Source: Cryobacterium sp. PH31-AA6
GTDB taxonomy: Bacteria; Actinomycetota; Actinomycetes; Actinomycetales; Microbacteriaceae
Assembly (NCBI RefSeq): GCF_030063195.1
Contig: NZ_JASISS010000023.1
Coordinates: 1 to 52,935, forward strand
Reading direction: 5' to 3'
Length of the DNA: 52,935 nucleotides
Shown here piece after piece: positions 9,022 to 20,564 of this stretch; position 1 is the stretch's first letter, and the number at the start of each line of letters is the position of its first letter. A model generated the notes under the pieces. That model searched no databases. It worked only from the letters and a program-made list of their open reading frames with translations, and was not told the DNA's origin. The translations under genes were made by a program, and so were the position numbers.

Positions 9022-10242
9022 TCAGTACCAGCCGACGTTCTCGGAGTGCGCCCACGCCCCACAGGGCGCGCCGTACCGGGCCGCGATATAGCCCAGGCCC
9101 CAGTTGATCTGCGTCGCGGCGTTGGTGCGCCAGTCGCCGCCCGCCGAGGCCATCTTGCTGCCGGGAAGGGACTGTGGAATGCCGTATGCCCCGCTGCCGG
9201 CGTTGTAGGCATCGACTCGCCAGCCCGACTCCCGGTTCCAGAGCGACACCAGACAGCTGTACTCGCCCTGCCCCCAGCCGCGTGCGGACACCGCGGACGA
9301 CGCGTAGGCGCGGGCACCGGCCGGATCGACGACGACTCCCGGGACCGGCGCGGTGGCGGAACCGGTGGCGGGAGCGGCGACCGATCCTCCGGACCCGGAG
9401 CCCTGCCCTGCTGCTGCGGCTGCGGCTGCCTGTGCGGCAGCGGCTTGGGCGGCTCGCGCTGCCGCCGCGGCCCGCTCGGCCTGCGCCTGTTGCTGCTTGT
9501 ACGCCTCATCGGCGGCGACACCGGCCAGGTACGACCGTTCGGTCTCCGCGGTGGAGTTCTTCAGGCTGGCGAGCTGGGCGACCAGCACATCGGACGTCGC
9601 GGTCTGCGCGGCCAGTTGATCGTCGGCGGCTTGCCGGGCTGTCGCGGCGGCGGTCGCCCTGGCCGTCGCCGTCCTGGCCAGCCGATCCCGCTCGGTGGCG
9701 GCCGCGGCGGCCTGCTTCTCCATGCTCTGCACGGCATTGGCCTGCGTCAGCGCGCGCTGCTGGATGCCGGCGGTCGCCTCGCCGAGGCGGGTGGTCACGC
9801 CCAGCTGGTAGAGCAGGTCGGTGCCACCGTCGGCGGAGAAGAAGAGCCGGGTGACGATCCCGGTGGCCCCGGCCCGGTAGAGCTGCGCCCCGAGCAGTCC
9901 CAGCTGGGCATTCGCCGCGGACGCCTTCTCGGTGGCCACGGTCAGCCTCGAGGCGAGCAGGGCCGCCTGAGCGGTGGCCGTGCCGGATGCCGCCTGGGCC
10001 TCCGCGGCCGCGCCGTTGGCGACGACGGCCGCGTCGCCGAGCTCGGCGGCGGTGGCTTCCAGTCCCGACAAGAGCCCGGTGATTCGCACGACCGCGGCCT
10101 CGGTCGTCGCCGTGGTGCTCCGTGCCGCCTCGACGTCGGCCCAGCTCGGATAGGTCTCGTCGGCCCGGGCCGGAAGTGACACGGCTGCGATACAGAGGGC
10201 GAGCACGGAGGCCGCGCCCAGCATCCGCAGTGTCGTGCGCAC
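9022..10242 (-). CDS. Secreted coiled-coil protein with C-terminal lytic transglycosylase-like domain (paralogue 1)
   Basis: A 406-aa exported cell-wall protein. Residues 1-27 form a Sec signal peptide ending LPARA. Residues about 35-280 are an Ala-rich coiled coil, followed by a Gly/Ser/Pro linker and a C-terminal SLT-like domain of about 90 residues. The presumed catalytic glutamate is E338 in NRESGW, with GIPQSLPGSKMASAG after it and the terminal tripeptide GWY. The start is a GTG with GGGGGAG upstream. It shares its C-terminal domain with the genes at 27605 and 29564 but has a longer coiled coil and lacks their upstream leader. It probably cleaves or remodels peptidoglycan. Confidence 0.82.
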   Translation of the reverse strand: MRTTLRMLGAASVLALCIAAVSLPARADETYPSWADVEAARSTTATTEAAVVRITGLLSGLEATAAELGDAAVVANGAAAEAQAASGTATAQAALLASRLTVATEKASAANAQLGLLGAQLYRAGATGIVTRLFFSADGGTDLLYQLGVTTRLGEATAGIQQRALTQANAVQSMEKQAAAAATERDRLARTATARATAAATARQAADDQLAAQTATSDVLVAQLASLKNSTAETERSYLAGVAADEAYKQQQAQAERAAAAARAAQAAAAQAAAAAAAGQGSGSGGSVAAPATGSATAPVPGVVVDPAGARAYASSAVSARGWGQGEYSCLVSLWNRESGWRVDAYNAGSGAYGIPQSLPGSKMASAGGDWRTNAATQINWGLGYIAARYGAPCGAWAHSENVGWY

Positions 10243-10290
10243 GCGTCTCCCCCGGTTGTCGTCGAGCGGTCTTCGAGTCGAGTCTAGTTC

Positions 10291-10323
10291 GGCGCCGGGG
10301 CGGCGGACTGCTGCCCCGGCGCC
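10291..10323 (-). terminator. Hairpin downstream of clpC
   Basis: GGCGCCGGGGC and GCCCCGGCGCC form a perfect 11-bp stem with an 11-base loop, immediately after the clpC stop on the minus strand. No T-tract follows, so this is a GC-rich terminator candidate. Confidence 0.5.
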
Positions 10324-10328
10324 ACCCG

Positions 10329-12893
<2,565 letters not shown>

Positions 12894-12913
12894 GGAACCT
12901 CCTGATGGTGAAA

Positions 12914-12934
12914 CTTGAGTGGCCTTGACTCAAG
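12914..12934. promoter_or_regulatory. HAIR operator (HspR-binding inverted repeat)
   Basis: CTTGAGT-N7-ACTCAAG matches the HspR-associated inverted repeat consensus exactly. It ends about 20 bases upstream of the clpC start codon, a position suited to repression. It is the only copy I see in the window. Confidence 0.92.
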
Positions 12935-13065
12935 TTAACGTTGGCCTTCTGATTTCATTCCCCGGGTTTCCTCTGAATCCGTCGTGATGCCCGGGCGCGA
13001 TCCCGGCGTCGGAAGAGTGTGGTGGACTGGGCACACCTGCTCGACATCGGAGAACGAGGGACACG

Positions 13066-13380
13066 ATGAAGCTCACCGACATCCAACCGCCCGCACGGAG
13101 CTTTTCGCGCTGGCTGACCGAGGAAGAGATCGGCCAGGTGCTCGCCAGCGACCGAGGCTGGCGACTCGCGCCCGACGGCAGCGTGATCGCCGGCAAGCTT
13201 CGCAAGAGCGTCATCGCCGCCTCTCTGACCGAGCTCGGTGCCGCGGCCCTCGCCAACCGGTGGACGAGCCGGGCGGCTGCGCCGGGCAGCGACGGCAGCG
13301 GCCCGACCCACATCATGTGGGGCGTGTTCAACGCCCGCACCGACGCCGAGGTCGCCACCGCAATCGCCGGGCGGTCCTGA
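13066..13380 (+). CDS. Small protein of unknown function
   Basis: A 104-aa soluble protein that I do not recognise. The N-terminal part (SRWLTEEEIGQVLASDRGWRL) and the centre (KLRKSVIAASLTELG) look helical, and the tail is HIMWGVFNARTDAEVATAIA. There is no signal peptide or membrane segment. GAGGGA precedes ATG 13066. It lies 3 bases upstream of the DoxX-like gene on the same strand, so they probably form an operon. Confidence 0.65.
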   Translation: MKLTDIQPPARSFSRWLTEEEIGQVLASDRGWRLAPDGSVIAGKLRKSVIAASLTELGAAALANRWTSRAAAPGSDGSGPTHIMWGVFNARTDAEVATAIAGRS

Positions 13381-13383
13381 ACG

Positions 13384-13836
13384 ATGACCCGGCAGACCGC
13401 CGACGGTGGGCGCACCCGAACCACACTCCCCCGAACAATCGCCCGGTGGACTCTGGGCGGATTCCTGCTCCTGGCCGGGATCAGCCACCTGAGCTGGAAC
13501 CGGGAGGCGTTCCTGGCGCAGGTGCCGCCGTGGCTGCCCCTCGACGGCGATTTCGTCGTCGTCGCCTCCGGCGTGGTCGAGATCCTGCTCGGGGCGGCCC
13601 TGATCGCCCTGGCCCGGCGGCGCGTGCTCGTGGGCTGGATCGTCGCCGCGTTCTTTGTCGCCGTCTTCCCCGGCAACATCTCCCAGTTCGCAACCGGCAC
13701 CGATTCGTTCGGGCTCAACTCCGACCTGAGCCGGGGTATCCGCCTCGCCTTCCAGCCGCTCCTGGTGCTCTGGGCGCTCTGGTCCACCGGGGCCTGGCGC
13801 GACTGGCGGGCCCGGCGGGCGACTCCCCCGCGCTGA
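13384..13836 (+). CDS. DoxX-like small membrane protein
   Basis: A 150-aa integral membrane protein with four predicted helices: about residues 20-37, 56-75, 78-95 and 117-135. The first helix with GISHLSWN and the loop VFPGNISQF resemble DoxX/DoxD-like proteins, which are often tied to quinone or thiosulfate oxidation or oxidative stress. No active residues are diagnostic, so only the family is suggested. It starts 3 bases after the upstream small gene. Confidence 0.65.
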   Translation: MTRQTADGGRTRTTLPRTIARWTLGGFLLLAGISHLSWNREAFLAQVPPWLPLDGDFVVVASGVVEILLGAALIALARRRVLVGWIVAAFFVAVFPGNISQFATGTDSFGLNSDLSRGIRLAFQPLLVLWALWSTGAWRDWRARRATPPR

Positions 13837-13870
13837 AATCGACATTCCCACCCGGATGTCAGGAATCCAC

Positions 13871-13886
13871 ATACCCCATGGGGTAT
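13871..13886. promoter_or_regulatory. 16-bp palindrome resembling a CsoR/CstR-family operator
   Basis: ATACCCCATGGGGTAT is a perfect palindrome with A/T-flanked C and G tracts, the pattern bound by CsoR-family copper or persulfide sensors. It lies 34 bases before the start of the 56-aa Cys-rich protein. No csoR-like gene is in the window, so the regulator is an inference. Confidence 0.55.
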
Positions 13887-13920
13887 CGTGAGGTGACAAC
13901 TGAACGAGAGGGAGCATCGG

Positions 13921-14091
13921 ATGTGCCGACAAGTGACGTGTAAGAAGTGCGGTAAGACAACGTGGGCCGGGTGCGGTCAGCACGTCAATGAGGTGATGCG
14001 GGGCGTCTCCAGCGCCCAGCGCTGCCGCGGGCACGAAAACGATGAACCGGCCAAGGGCGGGTTCTTCTCCCGGCTGTTCTCCGGCCGCTGA
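13921..14091 (+). CDS. 56-aa Cys-rich (zinc-ribbon-like) protein
   Basis: A small cytoplasmic protein starting MCRQVTCKKCGKTTWAGCG. Cysteines at positions 2, 7, 10, 18 and 35, plus histidines, give CxxC and CGxH elements that could bind a metal or carry a reactive thiol. Small actinobacterial proteins with this start are common, but I know of no established function. GAGAGGGA sits 7 bases before ATG 13921. The CsoR-like palindrome just upstream suggests metal- or sulfide-dependent expression. A repeat tract and a hairpin follow. Confidence 0.75.
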   Translation: MCRQVTCKKCGKTTWAGCGQHVNEVMRGVSSAQRCRGHENDEPAKGGFFSRLFSGR

Positions 14092-14098
14092 GCCGGCC

Positions 14099-14160
14099 CT
14101 GGACCGGCGTCAGAGCCAGCCTCAGACCGGCGTCAGAGCCAGCCTCAGACCGGCCTCAGA
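14099..14160. repeat. 23-bp imperfect tandem repeat, about 2.7 units
   Basis: The unit is close to CCTCAGACCGGCGTCAGAGC plus CAG. Two nearly complete copies (14099-14119 and 14120-14142) and a partial third (from 14143) lie between the Cys-rich gene and the convergent 185-aa gene. The period is too short and the copies too adjacent for a CRISPR. Confidence 0.75.
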
Positions 14161-14183
14161 CAGAGCCGGTCTCAGACAGAGTC

Positions 14184-14213
14184 GGCCGCGGCGTTCCCAC
14201 GAGCGCCGCGGCC
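14184..14213. terminator. Hairpin between convergent genes
   Basis: GGCCGCGGCG and CGCCGCGGCC form a perfect 10-bp stem with a 10-base loop. It stands 4 bases from the stop of the 185-aa gene and could serve as a bidirectional GC-rich terminator; there is no T-tract. Confidence 0.5.
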
Positions 14214-14216
14214 GGG

Positions 14217-14774
14217 TCAGTAGTCGCTGTCCGCCGAGCCGGTCTTCTCCTCGTGCCTGAGCCTGAGCACGGCCAGGTCGATGCTCACGAACACCTCGGT
14301 GCGGGCGGCCCGCCGGTCCTGGTATTCCGGGTCCCGGCCGTCGATGGCGAGCCTGAGCAGCTTCGCCGACACCGCCTGGCGAATCTCATCGCTGGCGGCG
14401 CGCTGCGCCCGCTCGACGAGGCGGGCGACGTGCCGATCGTCCTCGGCCACGGCCCGGAGTGCGACCGAGAGCTTCTCGTGCACCCGCCGCCGCAGCCGGA
14501 GCTGGTTGATGTCGGCGTGCTGGTCCTCGGTCAGGTCCGTGGTCCATCTGGACCGGGTGAGCGCCTTACGGAGGCGGCGCACCCGCCTGGCATAGGAGTC
14601 GTTCTGGCGAATCAACACGGCCAGTTCGCTGCGGGCCGCGTCCGCATACGTCTCGGAATCGTAGTCGGCGTGCTCCCGGAGAACACCGATGATGATCTCG
14701 TTCTTCACCGCCATGCGCACGGCGGACAGCGCGATGAAGAGGCCCTCGTCGACCATCGCCGCAACCTTCGACAC
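14217..14774 (-). CDS. Unknown 185-aa charged helical protein in the jetD position
   Basis: I do not recognise this protein. It is highly charged and almost wholly helical, rich in Arg, Glu, Asp and Ala, with no signal peptide, membrane helix or Cys cluster. The start is GTG 14774 with GAGGAAG at good spacing. It begins 17 bases after the jetC stop on the same strand, so it is very probably the last gene of the jetABC operon. That is the usual place of jetD, yet it is less than half of JetD's usual length (about 400 aa) and I see no TOPRIM-like acidic motif. It may be an accessory or replacement factor, or an unrelated neighbour. Confidence 0.7.
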   Translation of the reverse strand: MSKVAAMVDEGLFIALSAVRMAVKNEIIIGVLREHADYDSETYADAARSELAVLIRQNDSYARRVRRLRKALTRSRWTTDLTEDQHADINQLRLRRRVHEKLSVALRAVAEDDRHVARLVERAQRAASDEIRQAVSAKLLRLAIDGRDPEYQDRRAARTEVFVSIDLAVLRLRHEEKTGSADSDY

Positions 14775-14791
14775 GTCACTTCCTCATCAGA

Positions 14792-17700
14792 TCAAATCGA
14801 GCCTACTGGCACCGCGGACGACAGCGGGGTGATGTAGGAGTACCCGGTGCTGTTGTTCTTGGTCATCGACAGCACGAGTTCCATGTGCGGTTCCAGCGCG
14901 GTGACCTTGTCCAACGGCGAGCCGACGATGAGCTGGAAACCCAGCCCCTTCCACGCGGCGACGGCCCGGCCCGCGAACTCCGAGTCGGACTTGACGAAGC
15001 CCTCGTCGAGGAAGACCGGCGCGAACCTCGGCCGGGTGCGGCTTTCGTCGCCGAGCTGGAAGCGCAGCGCGGCCCCGACCACGAACGCGACCAGCTCCTG
15101 CGACTCGCCACCGCTCTTGCCGCCCAGTGAGGAGTAGGTGCTGACCTCGACGCCATCCGGCGTCATCCGAACAGCGGTGATCTCAACGTGCTTTCGCACG
15201 TCCAGCAGCAGGTCACGCTGGGACTCGGCGCGGGAACCGTCTTCCGGTCGGCGGATCCGGCCCATGAAGGCCTGTAGCCGGGAGAACCGGCTCTCGGTCT
15301 GCTCGTCCGTGAACTCCTCCGTTGAACCGGAGGAGAGCAGCTTGAGCTCGGTGCGGAACGCCGTCGCATCGTCGCGGTGCAGGCGACGCAGGGAGATCTT
15401 CAGGCGGTCCCGACCTGCGCCGAACGGCAGGGTGGTGAGGATCTCGTTGATCGGCTGCAGCCGGTCCTCGATTTCCTCGATCGCGGTGTTGAACGCGCCG
15501 ATGAGGGGCACCAGGTCCTGGCCGCTCCAGGCGGAGAGCCGTCGCTTCCACTCCTGCCGCCGTTCGTGCAGCCCCAGGGTGTAAACGGCGTCGAGGATGT
15601 CGCGGTAACTCGTGTAGGAGTCGAGGGACACGCCGATGTTCGGGTCCGGCCAGCGGCTCTGGAAGGTCTCGAAGATGCGTAGCAGGGAATCCCTGGCGCT
15701 CGCGGCAGTGCTTCGGTCCTGCGCGCTCTGCTCGGTGAGTCTCTCCCGCAGGCGCTTGACCGCGCCGTCGAACGCGGCGAGGTCGCCGTGGTCTCCGACC
15801 GCGGCGAACTGGGCATCGAGGTGAGCGGCGTGCTCATCCGTGAGGGTGACGGATTCCGCGGCCCCGATCCGGTCGAGCTGGTCGCTGACGGCATCCTGCC
15901 GGTCGACGATCTCGGTCTGTTCGGTGCGGAGCGTCTGGGCCCTGGCATCGGCCGCGTGCTTCTGTTTCTGCGCCGCTTCGAGTTCGAGGCTGAGGCGTTT
16001 CTCTTCGTCGCCGAGCGCGCGGAGAACGTCGCTGTCGGCGAGGACCCGGTCCGATTCGGCTTCTTTGTCCCGGATCCGGGACTCGGCGGTGGCCAGGTCG
16101 ATGTCCGGCCAGGCGGTGTCGAGGATGAACTGGTGCGCGGTGCGAAGGGCGCGGTGGGTGGCCAGGCGGTCGGCCAGGGCGGCTGCCTCGGCGGCGAAGG
16201 CGTCAGCGGTTGCCGTCAAGCGGCCGAGCTCAGTCGTGATCTCGTCGAGCCGGACGCGGCTAGTGAAGCCGATGATGGGCTTCTGGTCGGCGTTCCAACC
16301 GTGAGAACCGCGCTTGCCATTGCGGTTCTGGCCGCTCATCGTGACCCGTGGTCCGTCGCCGGCCAGTTCGGCGGGGTCGGCGACGCACAGGGCGTCGAGG
16401 TTGGAGGCCCGCGCCCTGCCCTGTACAAAACCGCTGAACGGTGACTCCTTGTAGACGAGTTTGCCGGAGACGTAGCGGGCGTTACCGTCCACGTCCCGGT
16501 GGTCCTGCAGTGCCACCCCCTCGAACTGGATCCGGACCGGGATCCGCAAGGGGTCGATGGCTTCCCCGAGCGCACGGAGGCGTCTCTCGTCGACGAGCAT
16601 CACCCGCACGACGGAGGCCAGGGTCACCTCGGCGGCCTGTCGCCAGGCCTCTTCGCCCGGGGCGATGTCGATGAGTTCGGCCACAAATGGCAGCTCGGCT
16701 GCCGGGATGCCGGCGGCCTCGGCGATCATCAGGCGCGCGTTGTGCAGGTGCTGGGGGACGAGGCTCTCGCGCCCGGTCAGGAAGTCGCGTTCCTGCTTCA
16801 CCGCTCGGATCTGTTCCTCGACGGGGTAGGACCGGCGCTGAAGGGCGAGCCGTTCGGTGTCAAGCTCCTTCTCCCCCGCGGTGAAGCGGGCCAGGAAGTG
16901 CTCCGCAGCACCTTGCGCCCGGCTGAAGTCATCCTGGCTCTCGATTTCCGGGACCAGAGCCTGGCTGCGCTGGTCGAATTTGGCGCGGGCCGCGGCCACA
17001 TCGTCTCGTTTGTCGCGGAGCAGGCCGAGGTCGTTGCGCAGGTTCACGAGCACGTCGCCGCCGTTTTCCCGCTGCTGGTGCTGGAGGCCGGCGACCCGGG
17101 CCTTGAGGAGCGTCTCGGTGTCCCTGGCCTGGGTCAGCGCCGCCTGGTTGTCGCGGCGCCTGGCGCCGTTAGCGTCGGCCGCGCCCTCGAGCAGGCCACG
17201 TTCGGTCTGGAGCTGCCAGAGCACGAACGGGCTGTCCCCGGTGCGGTGGACCCCGAATGTGTCGACGAGGTCGGCCTTTTCGGTCGAGGTTTCGTAGGTT
17301 TGGTGCAGGTCGGGCAGTCGTTCGAGCACCCGTGCCTTCTGCGCCTCGGTGACCATGGCCCCGTATGACCGTTCGAGGTCCTCGAAGTGGTCGACGGCCT
17401 TGTCGGCCGCGGCGAAGGTGGCGGGTTCCTCCAGCACCATGGATTTGTAGAGGCCGTCGACGGTCTTGACCTGCTGCCCGGCCTGGATCCGAGCGAGCAG
17501 GCGGAGGGCCTTGCCTCCCTCTCCGTTGGCGCCGATGCCGAGCCGCGTGTAGAGGGTTTGGGCGAACGCCGCGTAGGTGTCGAACACGGCCAGCTCGGGG
17601 AACCTGGCCTTCATGGCCCGTTTGTCGAATCGGGATTCGGTGACCTCAGCCAGGTCTCGCAGGTCGAGTGCGCCGTCGGTGGTGGCCATCTTCATCGTGA

Positions 17701-18172
17701 TGTCCGCGAATTTGTTCGCGCCGCGGGGCACGAAGTAGGCCCGCAGCACGGTGAAACGGCGTTGGTTGTCGTCGACGAAGGTCATCGCCACCGCGCCCCA
17801 GGTGGACGCGTCCGCGCCGCGCAGCACCTGGTCCTGCAGCGCTCCGGTGCCGGCGATCCGGTTGGAGTCGGTCTTGCCGCGCAGGTAGGTCATCAGGTTG
17901 CGCTGGTCGACGCTGCGCGCCCGGCCGGACCCGGCATCATTGGAGGCCCCGTTGAAGGGGGTGTCCGACGGCATCATCAGCGCGAGGTACGCGTCGAGCA
18001 GGCTGCTCTTGCCGGTGCCGGACGCGCCGGAAACCAGGGTGGCTTCCCTGGCGAAGGCCACCTCGTGGTGGCCGTGGAAGCCACCCCAGTTGACCATCTG
18101 GAAGGACTCGGCGCGCCACTGGGTCGTGCCCTCGGTGAGCCCGTCGACGTAGAACAGGGGGGAATCGTTCAT
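14792..18172 (-). CDS. jetC: JetC/MksB SMC-like ATPase of a Wadjet-type complex
   Basis: A 1126-aa SMC-like ATPase. Walker A is GASGTGKSS (49-57). Long coiled-coil arms flank a compact hinge in the middle of the protein. The ABC signature is [10 protein letters not shown] (about 1016-1025) and Walker B is VFLDEGF (1053-1059), both near the C-terminus, with a conserved LIVGSP switch after them. In Wadjet/MksBEF systems this subunit extrudes DNA loops and the complex recognises small circular plasmids. Start and stop overlap with jetB (ATGA). The frame is open further upstream to 18715, but similarity begins at ATG 18172. Confidence 0.92.
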   Translation of the reverse strand: MNDSPLFYVDGLTEGTTQWRAESFQMVNWGGFHGHHEVAFAREATLVSGASGTGKSSLLDAYLALMMPSDTPFNGASNDAGSGRARSVDQRNLMTYLRGKTDSNRIAGTGALQDQVLRGADASTWGAVAMTFVDDNQRRFTVLRAYFVPRGANKFADITMKMATTDGALDLRDLAEVTESRFDKRAMKARFPELAVFDTYAAFAQTLYTRLGIGANGEGGKALRLLARIQAGQQVKTVDGLYKSMVLEEPATFAAADKAVDHFEDLERSYGAMVTEAQKARVLERLPDLHQTYETSTEKADLVDTFGVHRTGDSPFVLWQLQTERGLLEGAADANGARRRDNQAALTQARDTETLLKARVAGLQHQQRENGGDVLVNLRNDLGLLRDKRDDVAAARAKFDQRSQALVPEIESQDDFSRAQGAAEHFLARFTAGEKELDTERLALQRRSYPVEEQIRAVKQERDFLTGRESLVPQHLHNARLMIAEAAGIPAAELPFVAELIDIAPGEEAWRQAAEVTLASVVRVMLVDERRLRALGEAIDPLRIPVRIQFEGVALQDHRDVDGNARYVSGKLVYKESPFSGFVQGRARASNLDALCVADPAELAGDGPRVTMSGQNRNGKRGSHGWNADQKPIIGFTSRVRLDEITTELGRLTATADAFAAEAAALADRLATHRALRTAHQFILDTAWPDIDLATAESRIRDKEAESDRVLADSDVLRALGDEEKRLSLELEAAQKQKHAADARAQTLRTEQTEIVDRQDAVSDQLDRIGAAESVTLTDEHAAHLDAQFAAVGDHGDLAAFDGAVKRLRERLTEQSAQDRSTAASARDSLLRIFETFQSRWPDPNIGVSLDSYTSYRDILDAVYTLGLHERRQEWKRRLSAWSGQDLVPLIGAFNTAIEEIEDRLQPINEILTTLPFGAGRDRLKISLRRLHRDDATAFRTELKLLSSGSTEEFTDEQTESRFSRLQAFMGRIRRPEDGSRAESQRDLLLDVRKHVEITAVRMTPDGVEVSTYSSLGGKSGGESQELVAFVVGAALRFQLGDESRTRPRFAPVFLDEGFVKSDSEFAGRAVAAWKGLGFQLIVGSPLDKVTALEPHMELVLSMTKNNSTGYSYITPLSSAVPVGSI

Positions 18173-18903
18173 GAGACGGCCTCCAGGCTGGACTCGGCAA
18201 CCTCGGCAGGCTCGACGGCCTCGACGGCCTCGACGGGGTCCTCGCCGTTCCGGTCGGCCAGCCACTTCAGCAGCTCGCCCAGCCGCTCGACGGGCAGGAG
18301 CACCTCGATCACCGCGGAGATGCGGAACCGGTCCGGGTCGCTGGTTTTCAGCAGCACCCGGGCCTTGGCGAGGCTCTCCACCGCGGCGGCGGCCCTCCGG
18401 GCGTCGCCGGAGCGATCGGTGGCCTGCTCCGGGCGGAAGTGGGCCACGTTGTCGACGAGGTTGTCCCTGTCCACGATCACGATCTCGTGGCCGTTCGCCC
18501 GTTCGCTGCGGAAGCGCTGGCGCAGCAGCACGAGCAGGATCGTCTCCTCCCTGGTGTACGAGACGTCGTGCAGGAGGGTCGGGAACCGGTCGCCGCCCTC
18601 GGCCACGGCCTGACGCTTGAACGCCACCTCGTAGTGCAGGTCGACGTGCAGATCGAGGAAGACATCGTTCAGGCGCGACCGCAGCAGGCCCTGCGACTCG
18701 AGCAGGATGCGCCACTCCACCGGTTGGAGCGCCGCGGAGATGTACCGATGCTTGAGCAGCAGCACGAGGGTCCTTCGCTGGCCAAGGGTGAGTCCGCCCT
18801 CGTCTCCTTCGAACAGGGAGAAGCTGTGCACGTCGCCCTCAGGCAGCGGCTCTTCTTCGGCGGCGCGGTCGTCGGTCCAGGCGTCAGTCATCTTCGGGTC
18901 CAT
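18169..18903 (-). CDS. jetB: JetB/MksE (DUF4194) Wadjet subunit
   Basis: A 244-aa MukE-like winged-helix subunit. The central region has the typical DUF4194 pattern: [35 protein letters not shown] and a [16 protein letters not shown] segment, followed by [20 protein letters not shown] near the C-terminus. It binds the kleisin JetA and regulates the JetC ATPase (family knowledge). It overlaps the end of jetA and shares ATGA with jetC. ATG 18891 is an alternative start with GGACCCGAAG before it and only an 8-base overlap with jetA. Confidence 0.9.
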   Translation of the reverse strand: MDPKMTDAWTDDRAAEEEPLPEGDVHSFSLFEGDEGGLTLGQRRTLVLLLKHRYISAALQPVEWRILLESQGLLRSRLNDVFLDLHVDLHYEVAFKRQAVAEGGDRFPTLLHDVSYTREETILLVLLRQRFRSERANGHEIVIVDRDNLVDNVAHFRPEQATDRSGDARRAAAAVESLAKARVLLKTSDPDRFRISAVIEVLLPVERLGELLKWLADRNGEDPVEAVEAVEPAEVAESSLEAVS

Positions 18904-20386
18904 AGTTCAGGGCGGACAGCGCCGCGGTTTCGTCGTCGCTCAGGGTGATGCGGGGCACCTGGAAGAGGCGGCGGGAGCCGTCGGGGCGCACCGTCTCGAA
19001 GCTCTCGACCGTGTCGGCCCGGTTCACCGCGTCAAGCTGGGTCGCGATCTGCAGCATGCCCAGGATCTCCACCGGGCGGCGGCGGCTGGCCGCGAGCCTG
19101 TTGAAGGCGTCGCCGACGGATGCCGCGCCCTCGTGACCGAAGGCGCTCACCAGGGTGTCGCGCATCTCGCCGAGCAACGGTCCGCCCTGCCGCCGCATCT
19201 CGTCGAGGCTCGGCGGCTCCGGTGCATCGAGCGAGACGTCCTCGAGGGCCGGCGGCGGCCGGTGGGCGACCGGGTCGTAGAAACGCTCGCGGAGGTGCTC
19301 GACCTCCAGGGTTCCCGGCATGAGTTCGGCGGTGACGGTGGCCCGCGGTCCGGCGGTCTGCATCCAGGTCGCGAGTTCCTTGTTGATCTCGCGGAGCAGC
19401 CGTTCGAGTTCACGGTCCTTCACGACGTCGTGGTTGACGATGTGCTCGCGCAGCGTGGTGGTGAGCCCGTTTCGCTGGGTCAGCACGTCGTCGATGCCCG
19501 TGCGGATCAGTCCGACGGTGCCCATCAGGCCGCGGCGCTCGGCCGGGCTGAGCTCGAGGGCGAACGGGTGCAGCAGGATGGTTTCGAGGTCGTTCTTGAG
19601 CTCGGCGAGCAGCTCATCGTCGCGCAGCAGGGTGAAGGCACCCTCGAAAGCGCGACCTTCCGCGGTCGAGGACATCAGCGCATCCGTCTTCGACAGGTAT
19701 TCGTCGAGCACCTCGGCGATCGGGCGATCCTCGCTGCGGAAGTCGTTGACGATCTGCCGATGCATCCCGGCGACGGACTCCTCGACGCGTTTGAAGTCGC
19801 TCGGCAGCGCGGTGATCAGGTCGATGAGGTTGGCGTACCCCTCGTGCATGGCCGCGTTCGAAACCGGCGCGATCTCCCCGCCGGCGGCGAGCCGGTCGCG
19901 TTCGCTGCGCTTCTCGGCGATCTCCTGGTCCAGCCGGCGGATGCGTTCGGCCCGGTCCGGGTTGGCCTGGGTGGCGCGGTGACGCACCGTATCCACGATC
20001 GTGGTGAGGCGGGACTCGCTGATCAGGGCGCGGTCCCGAGACAGGCTCTCCACCAGCAGCAGCGCCTCGAGGGCGTGCGAGGTGAGCGAGTACTGCTCCT
20101 CGTCGCCCTCACCCGTCTCGCGGTAGAGCCACTGGTCGTTCATCCACTGCACGCAGAGGGCGCGCCCGCTCTTGCCCGGCACCTCGCTGCCGACCGAACG
20201 CAGGTCGGCCTGGTAGGCGTCGACCTGGGCGTGCAATCGGTCCGCCTGCACGCTGGTCCGGTCGCGACTGAACGCGCACCGGAACACGGCCAACACGAAG
20301 GGGGCCCACTTGCGGTCCAGCAGTCGGAGGGTGGGTTTGTCGAACGCTTCGCGCACCCGCGCCAATTCACCCGCAATTTCACTCAT
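18884..20386 (-). CDS. jetA: JetA/MksF (DUF3375) Wadjet kleisin subunit
   Basis: A 500-aa kleisin-like subunit of the Wadjet/MksBEF condensin. The N-terminus [23 protein letters not shown] is the DUF3375 hallmark. A winged-helix region with [17 protein letters not shown] follows, then a long helical middle and a C-terminal segment [15 protein letters not shown]. It bridges the two JetC heads and recruits JetB (family knowledge). The frame opens at 20485, but I place the start at ATG 20386, where similarity begins; the extra codons run through a strong hairpin. It is the first gene of jetA-jetB-jetC-185-aa. Confidence 0.9.
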   Translation of the reverse strand: MSEIAGELARVREAFDKPTLRLLDRKWAPFVLAVFRCAFSRDRTSVQADRLHAQVDAYQADLRSVGSEVPGKSGRALCVQWMNDQWLYRETGEGDEEQYSLTSHALEALLLVESLSRDRALISESRLTTIVDTVRHRATQANPDRAERIRRLDQEIAEKRSERDRLAAGGEIAPVSNAAMHEGYANLIDLITALPSDFKRVEESVAGMHRQIVNDFRSEDRPIAEVLDEYLSKTDALMSSTAEGRAFEGAFTLLRDDELLAELKNDLETILLHPFALELSPAERRGLMGTVGLIRTGIDDVLTQRNGLTTTLREHIVNHDVVKDRELERLLREINKELATWMQTAGPRATVTAELMPGTLEVEHLRERFYDPVAHRPPPALEDVSLDAPEPPSLDEMRRQGGPLLGEMRDTLVSAFGHEGAASVGDAFNRLAASRRRPVEILGMLQIATQLDAVNRADTVESFETVRPDGSRRLFQVPRITLSDDETAALSALNYGPEDD

Positions 20387-20452
20387 CCTGTGGATGATTA
20401 TCCCATCCTTCGCTGCGGCCTCGAGGACGGCCGTTCCGCCGGGCGGGGTCTG

Positions 20453-20490
20453 CGCCGTTGCGCGGGTGGCGCGCCCCCCGCGCAACGGCG
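20453..20490. other. Perfect 14-bp inverted repeat between jetA and the ECF operon
   Basis: CGCCGTTGCGCGGG (20453-20466) is perfectly complementary to CCCGCGCAACGGCG (20477-20490) with a 10-base loop. It lies in the 178-base region between two divergent operons, where a terminator is not needed, so it may be an operator, an RNA structure in one leader, or the remnant of a small repeat. Confidence 0.6.
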
Positions 20491-20564
20491 TGCCGCCCGC
20501 GCGGGGCTCGGACGCGGGGCGTCACAGTGGCACTGGCATGCCGCCTGATCGGTATTCTGGGGGC

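Noticed and set aside
14099..14160. CRISPR-like array
   Set aside because: The units are directly adjacent with no spacers and only about 2.7 copies; it is a simple tandem repeat.
14217..14774. The 185-aa gene as a jetD homologue
   Set aside because: It is too short and shows no TOPRIM-like or DUF3322/DUF2220 features; only its position matches.
20386..20485. N-terminal extension of jetA to 20485
   Set aside because: The added codons cross a perfect hairpin and have no family similarity; DUF3375 similarity starts at 20386.
20521..20540. Possible cobalamin riboswitch fragment (GCCACTGTGAC on the minus strand)
   Set aside because: It points toward jetA, not the ECF or metH genes, and the B12-box and the other conserved riboswitch blocks are not found around it.
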